Assembly (NCBI GenBank): GCA_041398785.1
Contig: JAWKUA010000012.1
Span: 62,001-126,000 of the forward strand
Direction: 5' to 3'
Length of the DNA: 64,000 bases
From: Planctomycetaceae bacterium
Lineage (GTDB): Bacteria > Planctomycetota > Planctomycetia > Planctomycetales > Planctomycetaceae
A program made the position numbers and the translations under genes. Shown here one piece after another: positions 26,895 to 35,145 of the stretch (its first letter is position 1; every line of letters starts with the position of its first letter). The notes below the pieces were generated by a model. The model did not search any database. It saw only the letters and a list, made by a program, of their open reading frames with translations, and had not been told where the DNA came from.

Positions 26895-28229
26895 ATGAAG
26901 TCATCCGGCAGCCGTCGTGATTTTCTGTGTGATGTGACTCACTCCGCTGCGGTCCTTGGTGCTGCATCCGCGATCAAAGGTGCTCACGCGGCGCAGGAAC
27001 AGAAGCCCGTGACAATTCGTCTGGGCATCATCGGCTGCGGCGGAATCATGACATTCCACGTGAAGGGGCTTGTGGAACGCGGCGAAGCGGTGTCGATTGC
27101 CTGGTTGTGCGATGTCGATCCGGCTCAGATCGAAAAAATGGACCGCCTCGTCACGCGCGACTTCCAGCCCGCCGCGCCGAAGCGGACGGCTGAGTTCGAA
27201 GACGTCATTTCAGACCGCGACGTAGACGCCGTCATCATTGCCACACCGCACCAGTGGCACGCGCCGATCGCGTTGCGTGCGATGCAGTCGGGCAAAGACG
27301 TCTACATCGAAAAGCCGATCTCGCACGTCTTCAGCGAAGGGCCGGTGATTATCGCAGCCGCGAAAAAATTCGGCCGCGTGGTTCAGCAGGGAAGCCAGAT
27401 GCGAAACAGTCCGGTGACCAAAAAGGCGGGCGAACTGCTGAAGGACGGCATCATCGGCGATATCCGGGTCGCTCGCGCATGGACGGCGGAAATGCGCACC
27501 GTCCGGAAGCCACTGCCCGACGGGACGCCTCCGGCAGGTGTCGACTATGACCGCTGGCTGGGTCCGGCTCCGAAACGTCCGTTCAATCCGTATCGCTTTC
27601 ATCAGACGTGGCGGATGTTCACGGACTACGGCAACGGCGAAATCGGTGACGACGGCATTCACGATCTCGACATGGCCGCGTGGGGACTCGGCATCGACAC
27701 GCTGCCGAAACAAATCACCGCTCGCGGCGGCCGTATGCTGCCGCCCGGCGATGCCAGCGACTATCCCGACAACATGAACGTGACGTTCGAGTATCCCGAC
27801 GGCCGGTTGCTGATCTACGAAAATTATCCGTTCACCGCATACGGGTTGCACGGGTTCGACAACGGCAATGTTTTCTACGGAACCGAAGGCTTCATGGTGT
27901 TTTCACGTCGCGGAGCATTCAGTGTGTTTCTGGGTTCGAAGGGAACGCCGGGGCCGACGGAGGGCAGGGAACTGCGCGGCCAGCGAGGTTATCCTGAACA
28001 CATGGCCGAGTTCCTGCAGGCCGTGCGCGTGCGGACTCCCACGAAGGCATCCGCCGAGACCGCTCATCGAAGCTGTGCTCTGGTCCATCTGGCCGAGATC
28101 GCATACCGCACGACCGGACGTCTGGATTTCGATGAGCAAACCGGAACTTTTCCTGGAAACGAACAGGCGAACGCGTTGCTGACGAAGCAATACCGCGAGC
28201 CGTTCGGCCTGCCCGCGATCGACGCCTGA
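26895..28229 (+). CDS. Tat-exported Gfo/Idh/MocA family oxidoreductase
   Basis: A 444-residue precursor: twin-Arg signal GSRRDFLCDVTHSAAVLGAASA, then a Rossmann fold with IIGCGGIM, an IIATPHQWHAP segment, and the EKPISH motif that holds the catalytic Lys. The C-terminal half has WLGPAPKRPFNPYRFHQTWR and a GNGEIGDDGIHDLDMA motif typical of this family. Such enzymes oxidise or epimerise sugars using bound NAD(P). Tat export implies folding with cofactor before secretion. GGGAGAG precedes ATG 26895. Downstream of the divergent Tat protein with 30 bases spacing. Confidence 0.9.
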   Translation: MKSSGSRRDFLCDVTHSAAVLGAASAIKGAHAAQEQKPVTIRLGIIGCGGIMTFHVKGLVERGEAVSIAWLCDVDPAQIEKMDRLVTRDFQPAAPKRTAEFEDVISDRDVDAVIIATPHQWHAPIALRAMQSGKDVYIEKPISHVFSEGPVIIAAAKKFGRVVQQGSQMRNSPVTKKAGELLKDGIIGDIRVARAWTAEMRTVRKPLPDGTPPAGVDYDRWLGPAPKRPFNPYRFHQTWRMFTDYGNGEIGDDGIHDLDMAAWGLGIDTLPKQITARGGRMLPPGDASDYPDNMNVTFEYPDGRLLIYENYPFTAYGLHGFDNGNVFYGTEGFMVFSRRGAFSVFLGSKGTPGPTEGRELRGQRGYPEHMAEFLQAVRVRTPTKASAETAHRSCALVHLAEIAYRTTGRLDFDEQTGTFPGNEQANALLTKQYREPFGLPAIDA

Positions 28230-28530
28230 CCGGTTGGCGGTCGCCGCGCGCGGAAGCGCGGCTTGCATTCCACCCCTCCCGGCCGAAGGCCAACTGGGAG
28301 GGTTCGAACGAGCGAAGCAAGTTCGGGGGAGGGTCCGTCCGCGCGTTGGTTGCTCTGCGTGGGCAGTGCGTTGAATGCGCGGTCTGCCCTCTCCCGGGCA
28401 TCGCTCCGCTCGCCCGACCTCTCCCGGTCGGCTGCGCCTGGGAGAGGTGGTTGCGCGGACGCTGTGCCGGAAGAGGTTGTTCTGGCTCCCGTGTGGCCAA
28501 TGCGGCGTCGGCGATTAGTCAGCCGGAACC
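28230..28530. repeat. Palindromic GC-rich intergenic repeats (CCCTCCC/GGGAGGG type)
   Basis: Two hairpin-prone blocks occupy the gap between convergent Gfo genes. Around 28273-28302, CCCCTCCCGGCC pairs with GGCC and GGGAGGG. Around 28389-28447, CTCTCCCGG and its complement flank a loop, reading out as CTCTCCCGGTCGGCTGCGCCTGGGAGAGG. Such GGGAGAGG/CCTCTCCC palindromes are common dispersed repeats in bacterial intergenic DNA. They could also stop transcription from both sides. No coding sequence seen. Confidence 0.6.
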
Positions 28531-29877
28531 TCAGCCGATTCGGTATCCCTCGCGCTGCTCGCGAGACAGCCAGGTGTTGGCTTCGTCGTCGCCGGTGATC
28601 ATTTCCTTCGCGGAATCCCAGTTGATCGCACGGCCAAGGCGAATGGAGATATTTGCCAGGTGACACGCCGAGACAACTCGGTGCTGACTGACGACGTCGG
28701 ACACCGGGTGTTTGCCGTGCAGGAACGCTTCGAAGAAGTTGCCCATGTGGTCGCCCATGCGAGCGGTGTTGCCTTTGAACAGCGCTGTTGCGGAATCCAG
28801 GATCTTTGACTTCAGTCCTTCGTCCGCGTCCTGTTCTTCGATGGGCTTGCCGGTGATCTTTCCGCGATCCACGAAGATGCGTCCCTTCTCGCCCGTGATC
28901 AGCACGCCATGATCGCCGCCGGACGTGATCTTCACGTTGACGTCGTGCGGGTACATCATGTCGACGCTGTAGTCCGTCGGCGTGTTGTAGCCGTTGGGAA
29001 TGTTGGGAAGTTTCGTGGCCGATCCGTCGATGGCCAGCGGACCGGATTCTTCGCAGTCGAGCGCCCAGTGAGCGATGTCGACATAGTGAGCACCCCAGTC
29101 GGTCATCATTCCGCCGGAGTATTCAAACCACCAGCGAAAGGAACCGTGGCATCGTTCTGTGCAGTATTCAACCAACGGGGTCTGGCCCAGCCAGCGATCC
29201 CAGTTCAGTCCATCCGGAACGGGCTTGTTTTCATAGGGACCACCGGCGGGAGCCGGCCCCGGCAAAACGACGTCGACCCGCAGGATTTTTCCAAGCTGTC
29301 CGCTGCGAGCCGTCGCGACCGCTCGCGCGAACTGAGGCATGTCGGTTCGCTGCATCGTGCCGACCTGAAATGTCTTCCCCGATTCCTTCACAGCGGCGAC
29401 GATCAGTTTGCCTTCGTCGATCGTCAGAGTGAGCGGCTTCTCGCAATAGATGTGCTTGCCGGCTTTCAGAGCGGCCAGCACCGGAGCCGTGTGCCAGTGG
29501 TCGGGAGTACCAATCGTGACGGCATCGATATCGCTTCGTTTCAGCAGTTCGTTGTAGTCTTCGTAGATATCAGCCTTTCCGCCGAAACGCTCCTTTGCTC
29601 GTTCGGCGTGCTGCCGCTGCACGTCGCACACCGCCACAATGTCGCCGTAATTCTTCGCTCGCTCGCCGATGTACGTTCCCTGGCCGCCGGTTCCGATACA
29701 GCCGATGCGGGGACGGTCGTTTTTCGATTCCTGCCCGATCGCCCGGCGACTGCTGAACAGACCTTCCGTGAACCAGTCGCCCGCCGCGACTGTCAGAGCC
29801 GCCGCTCCGGAAGTCGTCAACATCCGGCGACGTGAAATGGAACGGCTGGTGCCGAGGGACGCGAGACTCTTTTTCAT
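28531..29877 (-). CDS. Tat-exported Gfo/Idh/MocA family oxidoreductase
   Basis: A 448-residue precursor: signal RSISRRRMLTTSGAAALTVAAG, Rossmann loop RIGCIGTGGQGTYIGE, TIGTPDHWHTA, the catalytic-Lys motif YCEKPLTL, and the family's C-terminal WLGQTPLVEY, GGMMTDWGAHYVDIAHWALD. Role as for the gene at 26895, a sugar oxidoreductase acting in the periplasm, but the paralogue is only distantly similar. The frame runs upstream to 30507; ATG 29877 is preferred because GGAG lies nine bases before it and the signal begins there. Convergent with the Gfo gene at 26895; divergent from the lipoprotein gene at 30147. Confidence 0.92.
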   Translation of the reverse strand: MKKSLASLGTSRSISRRRMLTTSGAAALTVAAGDWFTEGLFSSRRAIGQESKNDRPRIGCIGTGGQGTYIGERAKNYGDIVAVCDVQRQHAERAKERFGGKADIYEDYNELLKRSDIDAVTIGTPDHWHTAPVLAALKAGKHIYCEKPLTLTIDEGKLIVAAVKESGKTFQVGTMQRTDMPQFARAVATARSGQLGKILRVDVVLPGPAPAGGPYENKPVPDGLNWDRWLGQTPLVEYCTERCHGSFRWWFEYSGGMMTDWGAHYVDIAHWALDCEESGPLAIDGSATKLPNIPNGYNTPTDYSVDMMYPHDVNVKITSGGDHGVLITGEKGRIFVDRGKITGKPIEEQDADEGLKSKILDSATALFKGNTARMGDHMGNFFEAFLHGKHPVSDVVSQHRVVSACHLANISIRLGRAINWDSAKEMITGDDEANTWLSREQREGYRIG

Positions 29878-30146
29878 CGGGACGCTCCGAAACGGAAAAT
29901 CGAACAGGGCAGGACGAAGCCGGATGCCCGCGCGACCTCCGCTCACAGGAACGGAAAATTCACGCGGTTGGTACTGACGCATCATCGTACGAGAATCGGA
30001 CCGGGTCCGGACAGCGTCGCCAACGAATTCGTATTCTCGAAATTCCTGGATTTCCCTAGATTTCGGTCTGGGGAAGTTCCAGAAACCGTGTGGTATTCCA
30101 GTCAAAGGGATGCCCGGTGATTTGCAGATCGAAGGATCGATGACCG

Positions 30147-31502
30147 ATGCGATTGATGATTTCACTGACCGGATGCGTGATTTGTCTGCTGCTGGCGGGT
30201 TGTGGCAAAACGGAGACGCCGTCAACCGCGAACTCGAATGAATCCGGAACTGCGGCGTCGCGTGGTGCGTCTGATCCGGCAGACGTCGCCGGCACATTGC
30301 CTGAGACCACCCATCATTCCGCGCCGACGTCGTCGGGCAGTGCTGTTCCCGCGGTGACGGCGTCACTGTCGAATCCGAAAGAAGAGAGTCTTCCGCCGGA
30401 TGGCGGTTCAGCGGTCGCGAATTCGGCCTCGCAGCCGGACGCGCCCCCGGCGCCCGGCGATGAGGCGATGGAAACGCTGCAGAAGATTCAAAAACTGCGG
30501 CTGGCACCGGTCCCCAGCGATCTGGAACAGGCTCGCGCAGCGCGGCGGGACCGCAACCTGGAAATCATCGACCTGGCCACTCGTGTGCTGGCGCTAACCG
30601 TGGAGGACACGGAAAAGCAGGCGGTCTTCAACCAGGCCATCAGTCAATTGCTGGAAGCGCGGTTTCAACTGGCACTGGCAGGCTCGAAGGACGACATCGA
30701 TCAGCTCTACGCCGACGTCGAAGCGCTGAACGATCGCGATCCGGAATCGGTTGGCGCGATGGAAGGCGTCTACTATCTGGCGAAGTTTGCTCACACCAAA
30801 GCGCGACTTCAGGGCGGTGAGAACACTGTCTGGTTCGAAAACTTCTCCCGCTGGGCTCGTGAATTTGCCGATCGGTTTCCGGATCAGTCGGCGCGTGCCG
30901 TGCAGTTGCTGTTCGGCGCGGGACGAAGCTGCGAAATGCACTCTGTCGTCACGGATTCGGCCGATGAACGCACACGGCTGATGACGGAAGCAAAACTGTG
31001 CTATTCGGCCCTGGCGGAAAAATGGCCTGACACGTCGCAGGGACAGGAAGCGGCCGGTGTACTGCGCCGTCTGGCGCTGCCCGGTCAGCCGTTGTCGCAG
31101 TTTTCGGGGCCCACTCTGGAAGGCGGCTACATCAGTTCCGACGAGTTTCCCGGCAAGATCACAGTGATCTATTTCTGGGAAAGCGAAAGCGAGGAATTTG
31201 TGACGGACCTGCTGCCGCTGCTGCAACAGGCGAATACCAAATTGTCCGAACAGGTACGCTTTGTCGGCGTCAATCTGGATGAAGAGGAAGTCGCTCTGAA
31301 TGACTTCCTGGAAAAAAATTCCGTCCCCGGCCGGCAGATTTTCTTCGCCAGCCAGGAACAGCGATCGTGGGACAGTCCGCTGGTTCGTTTCTGGGGCGTG
31401 TCGAAAAATCCCAGCGTGTGGATCGTTAAGAAAGACGGTGTTGTCAGCGCTGTTGACGTTGGACACGCGACGCTGGTCGAAGAAATGCGTAAGCTGTTCT
31501 GA
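30147..31502 (+). CDS. Lipoprotein with C-terminal thioredoxin (TlpA-like) domain lacking the redox cysteines
   Basis: A 451-residue protein with lipobox LLAGC (Cys19), a Pro/Ser/Thr/Ala linker of about 100 residues, a helical middle region (residues 110-310) of TPR-like character (QKIQKLRLAPVPSDLEQARAA, YYLAKFAHTKA), and a C-terminal TlpA/thioredoxin fold from about 310. There the usual FWA(T/S)WCxxC motif reads FWESESEEF (F343-W344), so both cysteines are absent and disulfide chemistry is impossible. The lipoyl anchor places it on a membrane. It may bind a partner without redox activity. Followed by the esterase gene after 54 bases. Confidence 0.78.
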   Translation: MRLMISLTGCVICLLLAGCGKTETPSTANSNESGTAASRGASDPADVAGTLPETTHHSAPTSSGSAVPAVTASLSNPKEESLPPDGGSAVANSASQPDAPPAPGDEAMETLQKIQKLRLAPVPSDLEQARAARRDRNLEIIDLATRVLALTVEDTEKQAVFNQAISQLLEARFQLALAGSKDDIDQLYADVEALNDRDPESVGAMEGVYYLAKFAHTKARLQGGENTVWFENFSRWAREFADRFPDQSARAVQLLFGAGRSCEMHSVVTDSADERTRLMTEAKLCYSALAEKWPDTSQGQEAAGVLRRLALPGQPLSQFSGPTLEGGYISSDEFPGKITVIYFWESESEEFVTDLLPLLQQANTKLSEQVRFVGVNLDEEEVALNDFLEKNSVPGRQIFFASQEQRSWDSPLVRFWGVSKNPSVWIVKKDGVVSAVDVGHATLVEEMRKLF

Positions 31503-31556
31503 TCCGGCCGCTGACCATCCGGCGACCGGGACATCCGGATCGCTGGAGAATCGTCG

Positions 31557-32930
31557 ATGCCGTCATTTCATCCGCCGTCGAACAGCATCACACGAAAACG
31601 GCGCGACGCCTGTCGGCCGACACGGTCGCGGGCTTCGGACGTTTCGCTGAGCGGCGCGATGTCAGTCCGCCAGCATGGCCGTTGCCGGTTGTTGACGAAG
31701 ACAGACTCACGCGGCGTTTCCCGCCCGGTGCGGTCACGCCTGACTCGAATGGCCGCGTGCCTGATCGTCGGCCTGATTGCCTGCAACTCCGTTTCGGCGC
31801 AGTTCAGATATCACACGCCGCCGAAGTCCGCTCATCCGCTGATGCAGCGGCAGCACGAATTCGATCTGCCCTCGCTGCTTGTTACGGATTCGGGCCAGCC
31901 GGTGACATCGAAGGAACAGTGGTTTGAATCTCGCCGGCCGGAACTGATTGCTCACTGGAGGCGAATTCTCGGCAAACTGCGGCCGGCGCCCGAAGACGCT
32001 CGCTGGTTCGGCGACATCACAAAGTCGGTCGAAATCAACCGCGAACAGAAGGACGGCTATACCCGAATCGAACTGCAAATCCCCATCGAAACCGACTTCC
32101 TGCAGCCGCACGTACTGCTGATTCCCGACAACGCCGAACCGGGACAATGCCCGGCCGTCATCGCCTGGACATCCACCGGTCCCGACTACCGGCAACCGGA
32201 AGAATGGTGGGGCCGGTGGCTGGCTCAGCACGGCTGCGTGGTGCTGACCGGCTGGGCTCACATCCGCAACTACCGCAACGGAATCAGCTATCGCAACGGT
32301 GTCAATAAGGCAGTCTATGACCGCTTTGGTCACTGGCTTCCGATGGCGAAAATGGTCGATGACGTTCAGCGTGAAGTTGAATACCTGAAGGCAGCGGTGC
32401 CCGCCGTCGATCCCGAACGGATCGGCTTCATGGGATTCTCGCTGAGCGCCAAGTCGGCGCTGTATGTGGCGGCATTTTCTGACGACATCAAGGCCACGGT
32501 TTCGATCGATCCGCACCTGGCGATGCACGGCGACACGAACTATCACGACGAATGGTATCTGGACTGGCGGCACCGGTTCGACGACATCCAAACGCCTGGA
32601 TATCCGGATGCGGAACTTCGCGGCACCGTGTTCAGTCTGCTGGACGCCGATCCCGCGCGGCCGGGATTCGAACGCAACCATCACGAACTGCTGGCTCTGG
32701 CGGCGCCGCGCGCGATGATGGTGATCGGCTGCAGCACGGATCAGGACACCGCCGTTCATTCCGACGACCGACAAAGCATCGCGTACGTGAACCGAGCCCG
32801 CGAAGTCTATGACCTTCTGGGGATTTCCGATCGGCTGCAGTACGCACCGCTGACGTGCGGGCATAAAGCCGATCATCCGGACGTTACCGCGGCCTGGCAG
32901 CCGTTCCTTCGCCGCTGGCTGGAGTTCTGA
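31557..32930 (+). CDS. Exported alpha/beta hydrolase (acetylxylan-esterase/dienelactone-hydrolase-like)
   Basis: A 457-residue precursor. ATG 31557 has GGAGAA eight bases upstream, but the first hydrophobic signal (ACLIVGLIACNSVSA) only begins near residue 66, so in-frame ATGs at 31659 or 31749 may be used. The catalytic fold shows the nucleophile elbow G-F-S-L-S within IGFMGFSLSAKSAL, a preceding PVVIAW-like strand, and a C-terminal His in CGHKADHPD. Such enzymes deacetylate carbohydrates or cleave esters. Its stop overlaps the start of the TPR gene by one base (TGATG), so the pair is co-translated. Confidence 0.75.
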   Translation: MPSFHPPSNSITRKRRDACRPTRSRASDVSLSGAMSVRQHGRCRLLTKTDSRGVSRPVRSRLTRMAACLIVGLIACNSVSAQFRYHTPPKSAHPLMQRQHEFDLPSLLVTDSGQPVTSKEQWFESRRPELIAHWRRILGKLRPAPEDARWFGDITKSVEINREQKDGYTRIELQIPIETDFLQPHVLLIPDNAEPGQCPAVIAWTSTGPDYRQPEEWWGRWLAQHGCVVLTGWAHIRNYRNGISYRNGVNKAVYDRFGHWLPMAKMVDDVQREVEYLKAAVPAVDPERIGFMGFSLSAKSALYVAAFSDDIKATVSIDPHLAMHGDTNYHDEWYLDWRHRFDDIQTPGYPDAELRGTVFSLLDADPARPGFERNHHELLALAAPRAMMVIGCSTDQDTAVHSDDRQSIAYVNRAREVYDLLGISDRLQYAPLTCGHKADHPDVTAAWQPFLRRWLEF

Positions 32931-35038
32931 TGAATACTCGCAAGTCGCTCGTTGTTTCCTGCGCCTTCGCAATGCTGCTGGCTCTGTCCGCCGCGCTGTC
33001 GGTCAGCGGCAGGCAGTCCGTGCGCGCCGACGATGATTCCGTGTTCGCTCAGCCGCGCAGGCATCAGGAACTTAATCGGCTGCGGCAGCTAATCACGGCG
33101 CTGTTTCAGCAGGACAACTACACTCTGGCGGAAACGTATTCTCACGATGCCACCCGGCTGGCTCCCGACGATCCCGTCAGCCGGTACAACCTGGCCTGCG
33201 CCGAGGCTCAGCTTGGCAAGCCGGACCAGGCAATGGCGACTCTGACGAAAGCCGTCGAACTCGGTTTTCGCGGTTCCCGGCTGATGACGGCGGACAGCGA
33301 TCTGAACAGTCTGCACGAACACGCCGACTGGGACAGTCTGCTTGCAAAGGCCGATGAACCGCCGCCCGAAGCGAAGACTCGCAAAGTCACGCCCGGACTG
33401 ATCGCGGACAATGTCGCCCTGGTGGAAGAATCCAACACGGTCTTCAACCCGGCGTCCGGCCTGCTGCACGTTTTCTTTCGCCGCGAGTCCGCTGAGGAAA
33501 TCGAAGCCCAAAGCAAACTGCCGATTGTGAACGGCAGCGACGAAGTCAGCAGTCTGCTGAAGCAGTGGCAGGAAGAAGGGACAGCAGCGGGCCTGGCCAA
33601 TGTCCTGTACGACAATCATGACAAAGATCATTCCAACATGAAGTACGGAGACTTCCCGCAGTTGTCCCGCATTGAATACAGCGAGGCCGCGAAGGCGGAG
33701 CAGTTGGACAACGGACTGCAGGTCGCGTTTCAATACAACGGAACAGTGATCGGCAATTCTTCAACGGCTGTTGTCAATTCCGCAATCTGGCGCAGCCAGC
33801 CGCGCCTGGCCTATGCGGGCGGAGCGTCCGCGGCCCGACTGGCGGGGCAGTATTTCGGTAGTCACATTTACATCTATCCCGAACACAAGGACTACGATCC
33901 GGGCCACAACGGCAGCGGCGGAGGCTATGGTGATGTCTATCCGGCCAATACGCCGTATTTGATCACGTCGCAGGGATCTTCGGGTTCGGATCGAGTCTTT
34001 CTGGACGCAGTCGCCCGGACACTCGCCGCGCTGCGTCCGGAGGTTCATCGGAAGCTGGCCGAAAACGCTGTGCTGATGCCCACCGTGCAGATGATCTTCC
34101 GCCGTTGTAACAAGCCCGTGCAGTCCGACGATGATTATCTGAACGGTAAAGCTCACCCTGTTGTCTTTCAGGGAAAGAACCTGGACGTGCTGCGGATGGT
34201 CCGAATGGCTCATGAAATCACACTCGACACTCTGCCGCCTGTGGTCGTGCTGAGCGTTGTAGAGGAAGATCAGCCGGTGGTCGGGAAAGACTATTTCGAC
34301 ATCGGGCCAAAAGAACAGCTATTCACGACTCCCGCCGCCATCGCGCGAATTGGACGTTCTGTTCAGCAGTCGCGGCGAATGGTGGTTTCCGCGGAAGCCA
34401 GCAAAGATCTGAACAACCGCGACCTGACATTTCACTGGGTCGTGCTCCAGGGTGTTCCGGGGAAGATCACAATCAAAGCGCAGAACAAGAAATCATCGGT
34501 CGCGGAACTGAACATCCAATACCACTCACGGTTTCCGGTGACCGAAGGTTCGACGATGGAGACAAACCGTGTGGACATCGGCGTCTTCGCACATAATGGC
34601 ACCCGCTATTCGGCGCCGGCGCTGATCTCGTTCTATTGGCCCGACAATGAAACTCGCGAATACGACGATCAGGGCCGCATCCGGTCCGTCAAATATGGTG
34701 ACCCGGCCAACGGCGGAAATTATGTCGACCCGCTGATCGTCACGCCGATCGACTGGCAGGACGAATATCACTATCACGACGGCCACCTCATCGACATCAC
34801 CCGCAGAAGACCCGACCGGACGGAACATCTGACCGCCGACGGAGCGGTCGTTCTGACTCGCGACGATCTGAAGCGTCCTCTGACTGCCCGCACCGTCGAT
34901 TATGTGGCGGTCCCGCGAAAGCAGAATCAGCCGCCGCTGCTGGAACAGAGACCAGGCCGCGAAATCCTGCACTATACCTACGCGTCCGATGACGACATGC
35001 GAGGCACCATCGTTCGAAGGACACCGGTCGCCAGGTAA
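32930..35038 (+). CDS. Exported TPR-containing protein of unknown function
   Basis: A 702-residue precursor with signal sequence (VSCAFAMLLALSAALSVSG). Residues about 55-130 form tetratricopeptide-type helices (YNLACAEAQLGKPDQAMATLTKAVELGF matches the TPR consensus). The rest, with GSSGSDRVFLDAVARTLAAL, VVVLSVVEEDQP, HWVVLQGVPGKITIK and several Tyr/Asp-rich strands near 560-640 (TREYDDQGRIRSVKYGD), looks beta-rich. Starts at ATG 32930 inside the TGATG overlap with the esterase, so the two act together. Function not recognised. Confidence 0.75.
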   Translation: MNTRKSLVVSCAFAMLLALSAALSVSGRQSVRADDDSVFAQPRRHQELNRLRQLITALFQQDNYTLAETYSHDATRLAPDDPVSRYNLACAEAQLGKPDQAMATLTKAVELGFRGSRLMTADSDLNSLHEHADWDSLLAKADEPPPEAKTRKVTPGLIADNVALVEESNTVFNPASGLLHVFFRRESAEEIEAQSKLPIVNGSDEVSSLLKQWQEEGTAAGLANVLYDNHDKDHSNMKYGDFPQLSRIEYSEAAKAEQLDNGLQVAFQYNGTVIGNSSTAVVNSAIWRSQPRLAYAGGASAARLAGQYFGSHIYIYPEHKDYDPGHNGSGGGYGDVYPANTPYLITSQGSSGSDRVFLDAVARTLAALRPEVHRKLAENAVLMPTVQMIFRRCNKPVQSDDDYLNGKAHPVVFQGKNLDVLRMVRMAHEITLDTLPPVVVLSVVEEDQPVVGKDYFDIGPKEQLFTTPAAIARIGRSVQQSRRMVVSAEASKDLNNRDLTFHWVVLQGVPGKITIKAQNKKSSVAELNIQYHSRFPVTEGSTMETNRVDIGVFAHNGTRYSAPALISFYWPDNETREYDDQGRIRSVKYGDPANGGNYVDPLIVTPIDWQDEYHYHDGHLIDITRRRPDRTEHLTADGAVVLTRDDLKRPLTARTVDYVAVPRKQNQPPLLEQRPGREILHYTYASDDDMRGTIVRRTPVAR

Positions 35039-35145
35039 CTGGTCGGCAAGTAACCGGACGCGATCTTCGCTTCGAATCCGATGCGCCGGCCGACACGCGC
35101 GTCTATCGTTGAGCTGACGCCGGGGCCCGCACTATTCTTCGACGG

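Noticed and set aside
31734..32972. A 412-residue minus-strand frame over the esterase gene
   Set aside because: Shadow; the plus strand has a clear hydrolase with a GFSLS elbow.
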